DNA from: Oscillospiraceae bacterium
Lineage (GTDB): Bacteria > Bacillota > Clostridia > Oscillospirales > CAG-272
Assembly: GCA_015063645.1 (NCBI GenBank)
Contig: SVTS01000021.1
Span: forward strand, 1-38,488
Length of the DNA: 38,488 bases
Reading direction: 5' to 3'
The stretch's first letter is position 1, and each line of letters starts with the position of its first letter. Position numbers and translations under genes: made by a program. The notes beneath the pieces were generated by a model that saw only the letters and a program-made list of their open reading frames with translations, ran no database searches and was not told where the DNA came from. Shown one piece after another: positions 8,822-16,019 of the stretch.

Positions 8822-9190
8822 ATGGATGCAACCGAAAGCAGGGAAAACGCTGTCCCATGCGGAAAAAACGCTATTCCTATGGCACTAAAATACATCCGTG
8901 AGCACTGCGACAGAGATATCACACTGACAGAGGTAGCGAAAGCTGCCTGGGTCTCGCCGACCTATTTCAGCCGCCTGTTCGTACATACGACCGGAATTCA
9001 CTTTTCCGAATATCTGCGCCGCTGCCGGCTTGAGAGAGCGAAAGAACTGCTCACATCCTATTCGCTTTCTATCAAGGAGATCGCCCTTGCATCCGGTTTT
9101 CACTCAGCGGCCTATTTCATCAAGCTATTCTCCGCAGAATACGGAATGACACCAGGGGAATACCGCCGTTCCGGAGGAATCACAGACTGA
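8822..9190 (+). CDS. Short AraC/XylS-type regulator, DNA-binding domain only
   Basis: A 122-residue protein made almost entirely of the two helix-turn-helix motifs of AraC regulators: ITLTEVAKAAWVSPTYFSRLF, then LSIKEIALASGFHSAAYFIKLF and the end motif GMTPGEYRR. No ligand-binding domain is present, as in MarA and SoxS. The ATG at 8822 is preferred over ATG 8813 because the GGGGG ribosome site (8808-8812) directly abuts the latter. Its 3' end overlaps the convergent larger AraC gene by 11 bases. MarA-type proteins are controlled by their amount rather than by a ligand, so this one could act on the neighbouring operon or globally. Its target is unknown. Confidence 0.85.
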   Translation: MDATESRENAVPCGKNAIPMALKYIREHCDRDITLTEVAKAAWVSPTYFSRLFVHTTGIHFSEYLRRCRLERAKELLTSYSLSIKEIALASGFHSAAYFIKLFSAEYGMTPGEYRRSGGITD

Positions 9191-10046
9191 GCGTATTCCG
9201 GAATTCAGCGGGCGCCATACCGTAATACAGGCTGAACTCCCGTGCGAAATGTCTGTAGGAGGCATAGCCGGATTCGGCGGAGATCTGGCGCATGGTATAC
9301 CGCGTGGAGCGCATCAGATTGACAGCGATGCGCAGCCGGTACTGATTGACATACTCCGGGATGCCGCATCCCATTTCCGTTTTGAATACTCTTCCCAGGT
9401 GTTCCGGGGAGACAGACAGCTGACGCGACAGCATTTCGAGCGTCAGCTTTTTATAATAGTGAATACTTATAAAGGAAAGCGCCTCCCGCACAAGGGGAGA
9501 ATAGGTTATTTCCCCATGCGGAACATGCTCCAGAATATAGCGGGTGAGAATCTCAATTTGACAGCGCAGAAGCCCTTTGGCATACTCACTCTGCGTATTC
9601 TCCTGCGCGATAATGATACGGAGAATCCCTGCAAGCACTTCTCTGTCCTCTCCTGCATCACACTGCAGAGGTGTATCCGCCAGGGATGCCTCGGATACAA
9701 GGGCGGGAAGGATCGCTGTTGCATCAAACTGTACGGTGCACATCAACACAGGTTCGTCTCTGAAAATGTACTGATGCACATCTCCCGGTCGGATCAGATA
9801 CAGAACACCGGGAGAAAGCGGATAGCGGTCTGTATTAATGATGTGCGTTCCCTCTCCCGACAGAACCAGTTCAATTTCAAAGAATCCGTGCATATGGGGT
9901 AAAGTAACGGTCTTCGGATTGCTTGGATCCTGACGCTGCAAAATACATCTGGCGTGCACGCCCCGATCAGCCAGAAACTGTCTGGAAAAGAACTGATACT
10001 GGTTCTCTTCATTATAGCTTTTGATTCGGGAATCCTTTTCGCTCAC
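9180..10046 (-). CDS. AraC family regulator with N-terminal cupin sensor
   Basis: A 288-residue regulator. The start is GTG at 10046 with AAAGGAGA upstream; an in-frame extension to 10157 would run through the promoter and is rejected. The first ~150 residues look like the AraC cupin (HMHGFFEIELVLSGEGTHIIN, then SPGVLYLIRPGDVHQYIF), which binds a sugar or related ligand. The last 100 residues hold two helix-turn-helix motifs (LTLEMLSRQLSVSPEHLGRVF and YTMRQISAESGYASYRHFAREF). It is transcribed divergently from the GH43 operon across a 301-base gap, the usual arrangement for a sugar-responsive activator and its target operon. The ligand is inferred to be a breakdown product of that operon's substrate. 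Confidence 0.9.
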   Translation of the reverse strand: MSEKDSRIKSYNEENQYQFFSRQFLADRGVHARCILQRQDPSNPKTVTLPHMHGFFEIELVLSGEGTHIINTDRYPLSPGVLYLIRPGDVHQYIFRDEPVLMCTVQFDATAILPALVSEASLADTPLQCDAGEDREVLAGILRIIIAQENTQSEYAKGLLRCQIEILTRYILEHVPHGEITYSPLVREALSFISIHYYKKLTLEMLSRQLSVSPEHLGRVFKTEMGCGIPEYVNQYRLRIAVNLMRSTRYTMRQISAESGYASYRHFAREFSLYYGMAPAEFRNTLSL

Positions 10047-10076
10047 GGGAAATCTCCTTTTCAGCTTTCTGTTTTT

Positions 10077-10105
10077 ATTATAGCAGATTCTCCCCCGTTC
10101 GTCAA
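10077..10105 (-). promoter_or_regulatory. Promoter of the cupin AraC regulator
   Basis: Minus strand TTGACG (10100-10105), 17-base spacer, TATAAT (10077-10082), 30 bases from the GTG start. Confidence 0.82.
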
Positions 10106-10147
10106 CGTATCTGTCCCGAATGATCCTATTATCTCCCGCAGAATCCA

Positions 10148-10176
10148 TTGACAGCATCTTTCCGGTATGTTATAAT
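10148..10176 (+). promoter_or_regulatory. Perfect consensus promoter of the GH43 operon
   Basis: TTGACA (10148-10153), 17-base spacer, TATAAT (10171-10176). A consensus promoter needs no activator, which suggests the adjacent AraC protein represses or that control lies in the 165-base leader. Confidence 0.85.
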
Positions 10177-10194
10177 GTACACAGTATTTGGTAC

Positions 10195-10225
10195 GCAGAT
10201 ATCCGGAACTCCCCTTGATATCTGC
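10195..10225 (+). promoter_or_regulatory. 9-bp perfect inverted repeat in the GH43 operon leader
   Basis: GCAGATATC (10195-10203) and its exact complement GATATCTGC (10217-10225) are separated by 13 bases, at about +12 to +43 of the predicted transcript. It could be an operator for a dimeric repressor or an RNA hairpin; it lacks a U-tract, so it is not an intrinsic terminator. Confidence 0.5.
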
Positions 10226-10347
10226 AGAAAAAATTTTCCGTGCTGGCGCGGCGTGCAGGTGGATTTTATCCCCCAGGACTCTCTCCTGTCCTTTCTGTAT
10301 TTTGCACACCGGGAATGTACATCTCGCATGAAAGGATATTCGTTTTT

Positions 10348-11799
10348 ATGAAACCTACTTATTGCAATCCTATTTGCGTGGAAAATGTAAAAAGCGGAAG
10401 ATGGCTGGATGCCTCACTAAGTAAGCTTGATATACGGTCCCTGAACGATTACCGCTCCATTTCAGATCCAAGCGTCATATACCATGACGGGAAGTGGATT
10501 ATGTATCCCAGCTACAGCGTAGCATATGTAAGTGAGGATTTTGTCAACTGGAAGCATGTCGATATCGGCATAGAGCATCTCCGGTACAGCCCTGCCGTGA
10601 TTCAGTTCCGCGGCAAATGGTATCTGAGCGGACACGGGATGCCCGAGATGTATATTGCAGACAGTCCGCTTGGTCCGTTTAAGCATTGCGGAAATCTTAC
10701 GGATGTCCATGGCAATGAAATAAAAGTCCCCGACGGATGCTATTTTACGGAGAATGACAGGCTGTATTTCTATTGGTGCGCTACCCGAAAACCTGAAGTG
10801 GGTGAGGATGTTGAGATGGTTGTCGGAACCGTGGGTGCCGAGTGCGATCCCAATGAGCCGTGGAAGCTGATTTCCGAGCCTGTCTGGATCAATACGTTCT
10901 CCCCGGATAAGGAATGGGAACGCCACGGCGAATACAACCAGAATGAGCGCATTGGCTGGACAGAGGGTCAGTGGATGATAAAGATAGGTAAAAGATATTA
11001 CCTTCTTTATTCAGGAAGCGGGACACAGTACTCCTCCTATGCGTGCGGAATTGTGTATTCGGATGAGGGACCGCTTTCCGGCTTTAAGCGACAGGAAAAG
11101 CATGATCCCCTGACGCGTAAAAGGACGGGGCTTCTCCGCGGTGCGGGACACGGAAGCATTGCACAGGGACCGAATAATACGTACTGGATATTCTATACAT
11201 ATTTCTTCGGCTTCAACTACAAGTTTGAGCGCAGAGTAGGCATGGATCCGCTCGGTATTGATGAAAACGGTGAGCTGTTCTGCCCGGTGCTTACGGAGAC
11301 ACCGCAATACGCGCCCGGTGTCATGACGAATCCGGAAAGCGGAAATGATGCCGGACTTTTGCCGCTTACATTCTATCAGCCGGTCAGGGCATCAAGCAGA
11401 ATCTGCGGACATGAGGAAATCTATGCCACCGACGACAGTACGATCACCTGGTGGCAGCCGGAAGCAGGCGACAGGGAAAGAACCCTTGAAATTGACCTTG
11501 GTGCAAAAAAGGGATATGATATCGAAGCAATGCGCCTTATATGGCGCGATATCGGTATGGAAACGCTCGACGGAATATATCCCGGTGCATTTCAGTACAC
11601 GGTGGAATATGCAAAACCCGATTCCGATGAATGGATAATGCTTATTGATGCGTCTGGCAATGACAGGGATCTGTGCGTTGATTACCGTACGTTTGAGAAA
11701 GTGAATGCGCGGAAGGTCCGGCTTTCAATCGTCGGATGTCCGGAAGGCATTCAGCCCGGCGTTGTCAGTTTTACCGTATTCGGAAAATGTGCGCATTAA
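10348..11799 (+). CDS. GH43-like glycoside hydrolase with C-terminal beta-sandwich
   Basis: A 483-residue protein starting at ATG 10348 after GAAAGGA; upstream in-frame codons lie in the leader. The first ~345 residues form a five-bladed propeller of GH43 type (arabinofuranosidase/xylosidase family), with candidate catalytic residues Asp40 (SDPSVIYHDGKW), Asp129 (VPDGCYF) and Glu206 (WTEGQWMI). Blade repeats such as SPAVIQFRGKWYLSGHG are clear. The last ~130 residues look like a discoidin/F5-8C-type sandwich (EIDLGAKKGYDIEAMRLIWR), a usual carbohydrate-binding accessory. No signal peptide is present, so it acts in the cytoplasm. It leads a four-gene operon and faces the AraC regulator. The exact linkage attacked is unknown. 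Confidence 0.85.
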   Translation: MKPTYCNPICVENVKSGRWLDASLSKLDIRSLNDYRSISDPSVIYHDGKWIMYPSYSVAYVSEDFVNWKHVDIGIEHLRYSPAVIQFRGKWYLSGHGMPEMYIADSPLGPFKHCGNLTDVHGNEIKVPDGCYFTENDRLYFYWCATRKPEVGEDVEMVVGTVGAECDPNEPWKLISEPVWINTFSPDKEWERHGEYNQNERIGWTEGQWMIKIGKRYYLLYSGSGTQYSSYACGIVYSDEGPLSGFKRQEKHDPLTRKRTGLLRGAGHGSIAQGPNNTYWIFYTYFFGFNYKFERRVGMDPLGIDENGELFCPVLTETPQYAPGVMTNPESGNDAGLLPLTFYQPVRASSRICGHEEIYATDDSTITWWQPEAGDRERTLEIDLGAKKGYDIEAMRLIWRDIGMETLDGIYPGAFQYTVEYAKPDSDEWIMLIDASGNDRDLCVDYRTFEKVNARKVRLSIVGCPEGIQPGVVSFTVFGKCAH

Positions 11800-11849
11800 A
11801 GCGTGAACAAACAATATATAAAAAATTTCTATAAGGAAGGTTATCCGAT

Positions 11850-13811
11850 ATGATTCTTCGTGCTCCCTCCATGCCGCTGATTACAGTGGATCCGTATTTT
11901 TCCGTATGGTCTCCAGCCGATAAACTGACTGACACAGTCACCGAACACTGGACCGGAAAGCCCAACACCATCGTTGGCACCGCTGAAATTGACGGTACTG
12001 TCTACCGTTTTCTCGGGAAACTGCATGACGGTGATACGGCGCCTGTCATGAAGCAGCTCTCGGCGGACTGCAGTGCCCTGTCCACCACCTATGTATTTGC
12101 TGCCGCAGGCGTAAAACTGACAGCAGTATTTACGACTCCCCTTCTGCTGGATGATCTGGACATCATGACGCGCCCCGTCAGTTATATGTACATCACCGCC
12201 GCATCCATGGACGGAAATGTACACAACCTCAAGATCAAGGTATGCGTCAGTGAGGAAATATGCCTGAATTACCGCGGACAGGATGAAGTGACTGCCGAAC
12301 TGCTTGAGAACGACCGCATCCTTTCTGCGAAAATGGGCAGCGTTTCTCAGCCTGTTCTGGAAAAGGACGGCGATGATATCCGCATCGACTGGGGGTATTT
12401 CTATCTCTCCGTTCCCGCACAGTACGGTGCTGTCTCCACGGACGTGATCGAAGTACCGATTGATGAAAAAATGCCCCATGGAGACAAGTTTGCAATGACT
12501 TTCGTCTGTGCGGAAGCCGTTCTTTCCACCGAAGCACAGAACACAGCACTGTTCACTTTCGCCTATGACGATATCAAATCCATCCGCTATTTTGAGGATG
12601 ATCTGGTTTCCTACTGGAACCGCGACGGCAAGACGATTCTCACTGCCATTGCCGAATCGTATGCGGATTATGCGGCTGTAAAGGAAAAATGCGATGCATT
12701 CTCCGACCGCATGTTCCTGGACGCTGTCCGTGCCGGCGGTGAAAAGTATGCTGAAATTCTGGAGATCGCCTACCGTCAGTCCATCGCGGCACACAAGGCA
12801 GTTGTGACCAGCGAAGGTGAGCTGCTCTTTATTTCCAAGGAATGTTTCTCCAACGGATGTGCCGCCACGGTAGACGTAAGCTATCCCTCCATCCCGCTGT
12901 TCCTGCTCTACAATCCTGAGCTGGTACGCGCCATGATGCGTCCAATCTTCCGCTTCGCCCGTTCGGACGCATGGGAATTCGATTTCGCGCCTCATGATGC
13001 AGGACGCTATCCGTTTGTAACCGGTCAGCGCTACGGTCTGCGCGATGGCAAACTTCTCTTTGAAAAGCAGATGCCCGTTGAGGAATGCGGCAATATGCTG
13101 GTCATGGCTGTCAACACGGTTATTGCTGACGGCAATCTGGATTTCATCCGTGAGAACATGGATCTGCTGGAAATGTGGGTGAAATATCTGGAAGAAAACG
13201 GACGCGATCCGGAGAATCAGCTCTGCACCGATGACTTCGCCGGTCATCTGGCACACAACTGTAATCTTTCCCTGAAAGCGATCGTGGGCATTGCCGGCCT
13301 GGGCATCATCTACGGCAAGCTGGGCGATGAGGCAAAGAAAGAGCACTATCTCGCCGAAGCCCGCGATATGGCAAAGGATTGGGCAATCCGCGCCTCCAAC
13401 GGGGACGGCAGCTACCGTCTCGCATTCGACCGCGAGGACACATGGAGCATGAAGTACAACATCGTCTGGGATAAGCTCTGGGGCACGGACATCATGGACA
13501 AGTCCGTGATCGCCTCTGAATTTGCATCCTACAAAAAGCATGTGAAACCCTACGGTATGCCGTTGGACAACCGTGAGACATACACCAAGAGTGACTGGCT
13601 GGTCTGGACCGCTACGCTCGCAGCTGAACGCGCAGATTTTGAGGAATTTGTCGCACCTATGTGGGAGGGATACAACCGCTCGCTGACCCGCGTTCCGCTG
13701 ACAGACTGGTATTTCACCGTCACCGCTGCCAAGCGCGGCTTCCAGCACCGTTCCGTACAGGGCGGATTATTCATCAAGCTGCTGGAGTACACCGGAAAGA
13801 TGCATCTCTGA
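11850..13811 (+). CDS. Glutaminase-A-like protein (DUF4965/DUF5127/DUF1793 family)
   Basis: A 653-residue protein starting at ATG 11850 after AAGGAAGG. The opening RAPSMPLITVDPYFSVWSPADKLTD with HWTG is the hallmark of the GtaA-like family, followed by a beta domain (to about 280), a linker hairpin and a helical (alpha/alpha)6 barrel (about 290-650) with SDWLVWTATLA and VPLTDWY near the end. Fungal members are called glutaminase A; bacterial members occur in polysaccharide loci and are suspected glycosidases. Lacking a signal peptide and following a GH43-like gene, this one is more likely to act on a sugar than on glutamine; that is inference. Its stop and the next start share one base, so translation is coupled to the P-loop gene. 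Confidence 0.85.
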   Translation: MILRAPSMPLITVDPYFSVWSPADKLTDTVTEHWTGKPNTIVGTAEIDGTVYRFLGKLHDGDTAPVMKQLSADCSALSTTYVFAAAGVKLTAVFTTPLLLDDLDIMTRPVSYMYITAASMDGNVHNLKIKVCVSEEICLNYRGQDEVTAELLENDRILSAKMGSVSQPVLEKDGDDIRIDWGYFYLSVPAQYGAVSTDVIEVPIDEKMPHGDKFAMTFVCAEAVLSTEAQNTALFTFAYDDIKSIRYFEDDLVSYWNRDGKTILTAIAESYADYAAVKEKCDAFSDRMFLDAVRAGGEKYAEILEIAYRQSIAAHKAVVTSEGELLFISKECFSNGCAATVDVSYPSIPLFLLYNPELVRAMMRPIFRFARSDAWEFDFAPHDAGRYPFVTGQRYGLRDGKLLFEKQMPVEECGNMLVMAVNTVIADGNLDFIRENMDLLEMWVKYLEENGRDPENQLCTDDFAGHLAHNCNLSLKAIVGIAGLGIIYGKLGDEAKKEHYLAEARDMAKDWAIRASNGDGSYRLAFDREDTWSMKYNIVWDKLWGTDIMDKSVIASEFASYKKHVKPYGMPLDNRETYTKSDWLVWTATLAAERADFEEFVAPMWEGYNRSLTRVPLTDWYFTVTAAKRGFQHRSVQGGLFIKLLEYTGKMHL

Positions 13812-14368
13812 TGCCGCGGGGGATTATTCTATTCGGCGCACCGGGAGCAGGAAAAACAACACTGGGCAGGCTTGCCGCCGAACAGCTCTCCTATCCGTAT
13901 TTCGACATTGATGACTACATCTGGCGCAGGGATACGGAAATTCCTTTTACGAAAATGTATTCCCGTGAGGAGAAAGCCACGCGCCTTATGGAGGCTATCG
14001 CCGACCACAATCATTTTGTGATGGCAGGCTCTATGGACAGCTTTCATGCACCGTTTGATCCACTGTTTGAGTTGGCAGTTCTTGTTACAGCAGATGTACA
14101 GCTTCGCCTGGATCGTCTGCATCGTCGGGAACTCGCCCTGTTCGGCTGTCGGATCCTGAAAGGCGGAGACATGTATGAAGAGCACCGGAGATTTCTGGAC
14201 TCCGCCGCCCGCTATGACACCGACGGCTCACCCAATCTGAAAACACATCTGGCATGGGCGGAAAACCTTCCATGCCCCACACTCCGTATTGAAGGAGGGA
14301 ATGATCTCGCTGCCAATACGGCGCGGATCATAGAAGAATACATCCACTGTACGAACAACATACTGTAA
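13811..14368 (+). CDS. Small P-loop kinase-like protein
   Basis: A 185-residue nucleoside-kinase-fold protein with Walker A GAPGAGKTT at residues 9-17, a DIDDYIWRRD segment placed like the acceptor-binding part of shikimate or adenylate kinases, and RLDRLHRREL, which could form the lid. The start ATG overlaps the preceding stop in TGATG at 13809-13813, so ribosomes probably reinitiate; a longer frame from 13661 is only the overlap with the gene before. The next gene's ribosome site overlaps its stop. Context suggests phosphorylation of a sugar or small molecule released by the upstream enzymes, but members of this fold also modify RNA or nucleotides. No specific function can be assigned. Confidence 0.8.
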   Translation: MPRGIILFGAPGAGKTTLGRLAAEQLSYPYFDIDDYIWRRDTEIPFTKMYSREEKATRLMEAIADHNHFVMAGSMDSFHAPFDPLFELAVLVTADVQLRLDRLHRRELALFGCRILKGGDMYEEHRRFLDSAARYDTDGSPNLKTHLAWAENLPCPTLRIEGGNDLAANTARIIEEYIHCTNNIL

Positions 14369-14379
14369 GGAGGCAATCC

Positions 14380-15021
14380 ATGTACACACAACAGCGATAT
14401 CACGCACCAGCAAATCTCACTTCCCTTTCCTATCTGGAATATCTCCCCGAGGGATATGGACAGGGCTCGAAATTTCCTCTTGTGGTCTTCCTGCACGGTG
14501 CAGGGGAACGGGGTGACGATCTGGAAAAGGTAGCCGTACACGGCTGGCTGAAGCATGTACGCGAGGGAGAGAACTTCCCCTTTGTCATTCTGGCGCCGCA
14601 ATGCCCCGACGGAAAATACTGGGGATGTTACATTGAGTCTCTGAATGCGTTTCTGACGGATGCGCTGGAACGGTACGATGTGGATCCCGCCCGGGTTTAT
14701 CTGACCGGACTCAGCATGGGCGCCACCGGCACATGGCTGTGGTCCCTTGCCAATCCGGAGCGCTTTGCCGCGATTATTCCGATCTGCGGTACCGGTGTCT
14801 ACTGGTACGGCGGACAGCTGGCAAACAAGCCTGTATGGGTATTCCACGGCGAGGCAGACAATGTTGTTCCCGTTACGGAGAGCATCAATATGGTACAGGG
14901 TATCCGCAAACGCGGAGGCAATCCGAAACTGACGATTTATCCCGGTGTGGGACACAACAGCTGGGCACAGGCGTACACAGATCCGGAGTTGATTCCCTGG
15001 ATGCTGGAGAAGACGTTATAA
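14380..15021 (+). CDS. Alpha/beta hydrolase, phospholipase/carboxylesterase-like
   Basis: A 213-residue serine hydrolase starting at ATG 14380 with an ideal AAGGAGG (14367-14373). The oxyanion-hole motif is VVFLHGAGERG, the nucleophile elbow GLSMG places Ser112, and the triad is completed by Asp160 (HGEADNVVP) and His192 (VGHNSW). It has no signal peptide. It resembles the stand-alone 'phospholipase/carboxylesterase' or prolyl-oligopeptidase-like esterases often found in plant-glycan loci, where they remove acyl groups such as acetyl or feruloyl. As the last gene of the GH43 operon, deacylation of an imported oligosaccharide is a reasonable guess, not proven. A terminator follows after 5 bases. 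Confidence 0.87.
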   Translation: MYTQQRYHAPANLTSLSYLEYLPEGYGQGSKFPLVVFLHGAGERGDDLEKVAVHGWLKHVREGENFPFVILAPQCPDGKYWGCYIESLNAFLTDALERYDVDPARVYLTGLSMGATGTWLWSLANPERFAAIIPICGTGVYWYGGQLANKPVWVFHGEADNVVPVTESINMVQGIRKRGGNPKLTIYPGVGHNSWAQAYTDPELIPWMLEKTL

Positions 15022-15026
15022 TGAGA

Positions 15027-15057
15027 AATCCGCCCCTCTATGGGGCGGATTCTTTTT
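15027..15057 (+). terminator. Intrinsic terminator of the GH43 operon
   Basis: A 10-base GC-rich stem (AATCCGCCCC 15027-15036 with 15042-15051), a 5-base loop and TTTTT at 15053-15057. The convergent AraC gene stops 4 bases beyond it. Confidence 0.9.
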
Positions 15058-15060
15058 CTG

Positions 15061-15981
15061 TTATTTTTGCTTGAGGAGCGTATGCTCTCTGCGGTATTCC
15101 TGCGGAGACATGCCCGTGCACTTACGGAACACAGCCGCAAAATAGGATGCATTATCAAAACCGCATCGGGAGGCTATCTCGCATACGGAACTCTTTTCTT
15201 CCCGCAGCATCATCTGTGCATAGGTGATGCGCACGCTGTTCACATACTGGCTGATACTCCTGCTGCTCCGCTTCTTGAACGTATGGCTGATATAGGACTC
15301 GCTGTAGTGGAATATCTCGGAAAGCTGTTTTACTGTAATGACAGATGCGTAATTATTGTCAATATACTCCACGATCATACCAAAGAGTGTATCCGATTTT
15401 GTATCCGGGGCGCTCATTGCATCCGCTTCTGCTTTTCTTGTTTCACGGTAGAGAATCGCAATAAGGTCTACCGCGGGAGTCAGGAGAGCTTCCACGGTCT
15501 CTGCATCCGGAGGTGAGGGGGACAGGGACATGTACCTCTGTTTCAATTCGGTAAAGTCCATACCGCTTTCTTCCGCCGCACGGCGAAGCCGGCGCATGGC
15601 TTTTTCCGAATCTACCCGGTAACCGGACACGCTGATAAACGCTACGGTTCTGCCGTCACACTGTACAGGCATGGTATATTCCTCCACACCGCACCAGCAC
15701 ATGCCGAAACGCATTGTATCCACTGCACGGGCGACGCGGCGCTGCTGTTCAAGGCAGTGAAGCTGCAAGGCCGCATTGCTTTTGATCTTCTCACAGAGTG
15801 CACAGCTGTGCCGGTTGCACCGGCGATATTCGGGAATGGGGACAATGCCGGACTGTGAGGCGAAAAACGTACCGCCGTAATGGAGAGAAACAGAACAGTT
15901 ATAGGTTTTCTGCAGAAAAACAAGGTAACGGAACACGTCGATATACAGTTTTCTTATTTCGTTTTTTTCCTGTTCAGTCAT
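15061..15981 (-). CDS. AraC family regulator with PocR-type sensor domain
   Basis: A 306-residue regulator starting at ATG 15981 after AGGAGAAA. Residues about 1-170 resemble the PocR sensor domain: a cysteine-rich CNRHSCALCEKIKSNAALQ stretch, a later GMCWCGVEEYTMPV and a GRTVAFISVSGYRV strand. PocR domains are PAS-like and in the founding member respond to propanediol; ligands of other members are mostly unknown. Residues about 205-300 hold two helix-turn-helix motifs (ITVKQLSEIFHYSESYISHTF and SSVCEIASRCGFDNASYFAAVF). It lies 38 bases downstream of the solute-binding protein gene on the same strand, so the two form an operon and the regulator probably controls its own locus through the repeats at 17598-17628. 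Confidence 0.85.
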   Translation of the reverse strand: MTEQEKNEIRKLYIDVFRYLVFLQKTYNCSVSLHYGGTFFASQSGIVPIPEYRRCNRHSCALCEKIKSNAALQLHCLEQQRRVARAVDTMRFGMCWCGVEEYTMPVQCDGRTVAFISVSGYRVDSEKAMRRLRRAAEESGMDFTELKQRYMSLSPSPPDAETVEALLTPAVDLIAILYRETRKAEADAMSAPDTKSDTLFGMIVEYIDNNYASVITVKQLSEIFHYSESYISHTFKKRSSRSISQYVNSVRITYAQMMLREEKSSVCEIASRCGFDNASYFAAVFRKCTGMSPQEYRREHTLLKQK

Positions 15982-16019
15982 CTGTATTTCTCCTGTATTC
16001 CGCTGCAGACTGCAAAAAC

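Noticed and set aside
11841-13748. Long open frame (635 codons) antisense to the glutaminase-A-like gene
   Set aside because: It mirrors the codon structure of the sense gene, is rich in His/Cys/Gln typical of shadow frames, and has no family motifs.
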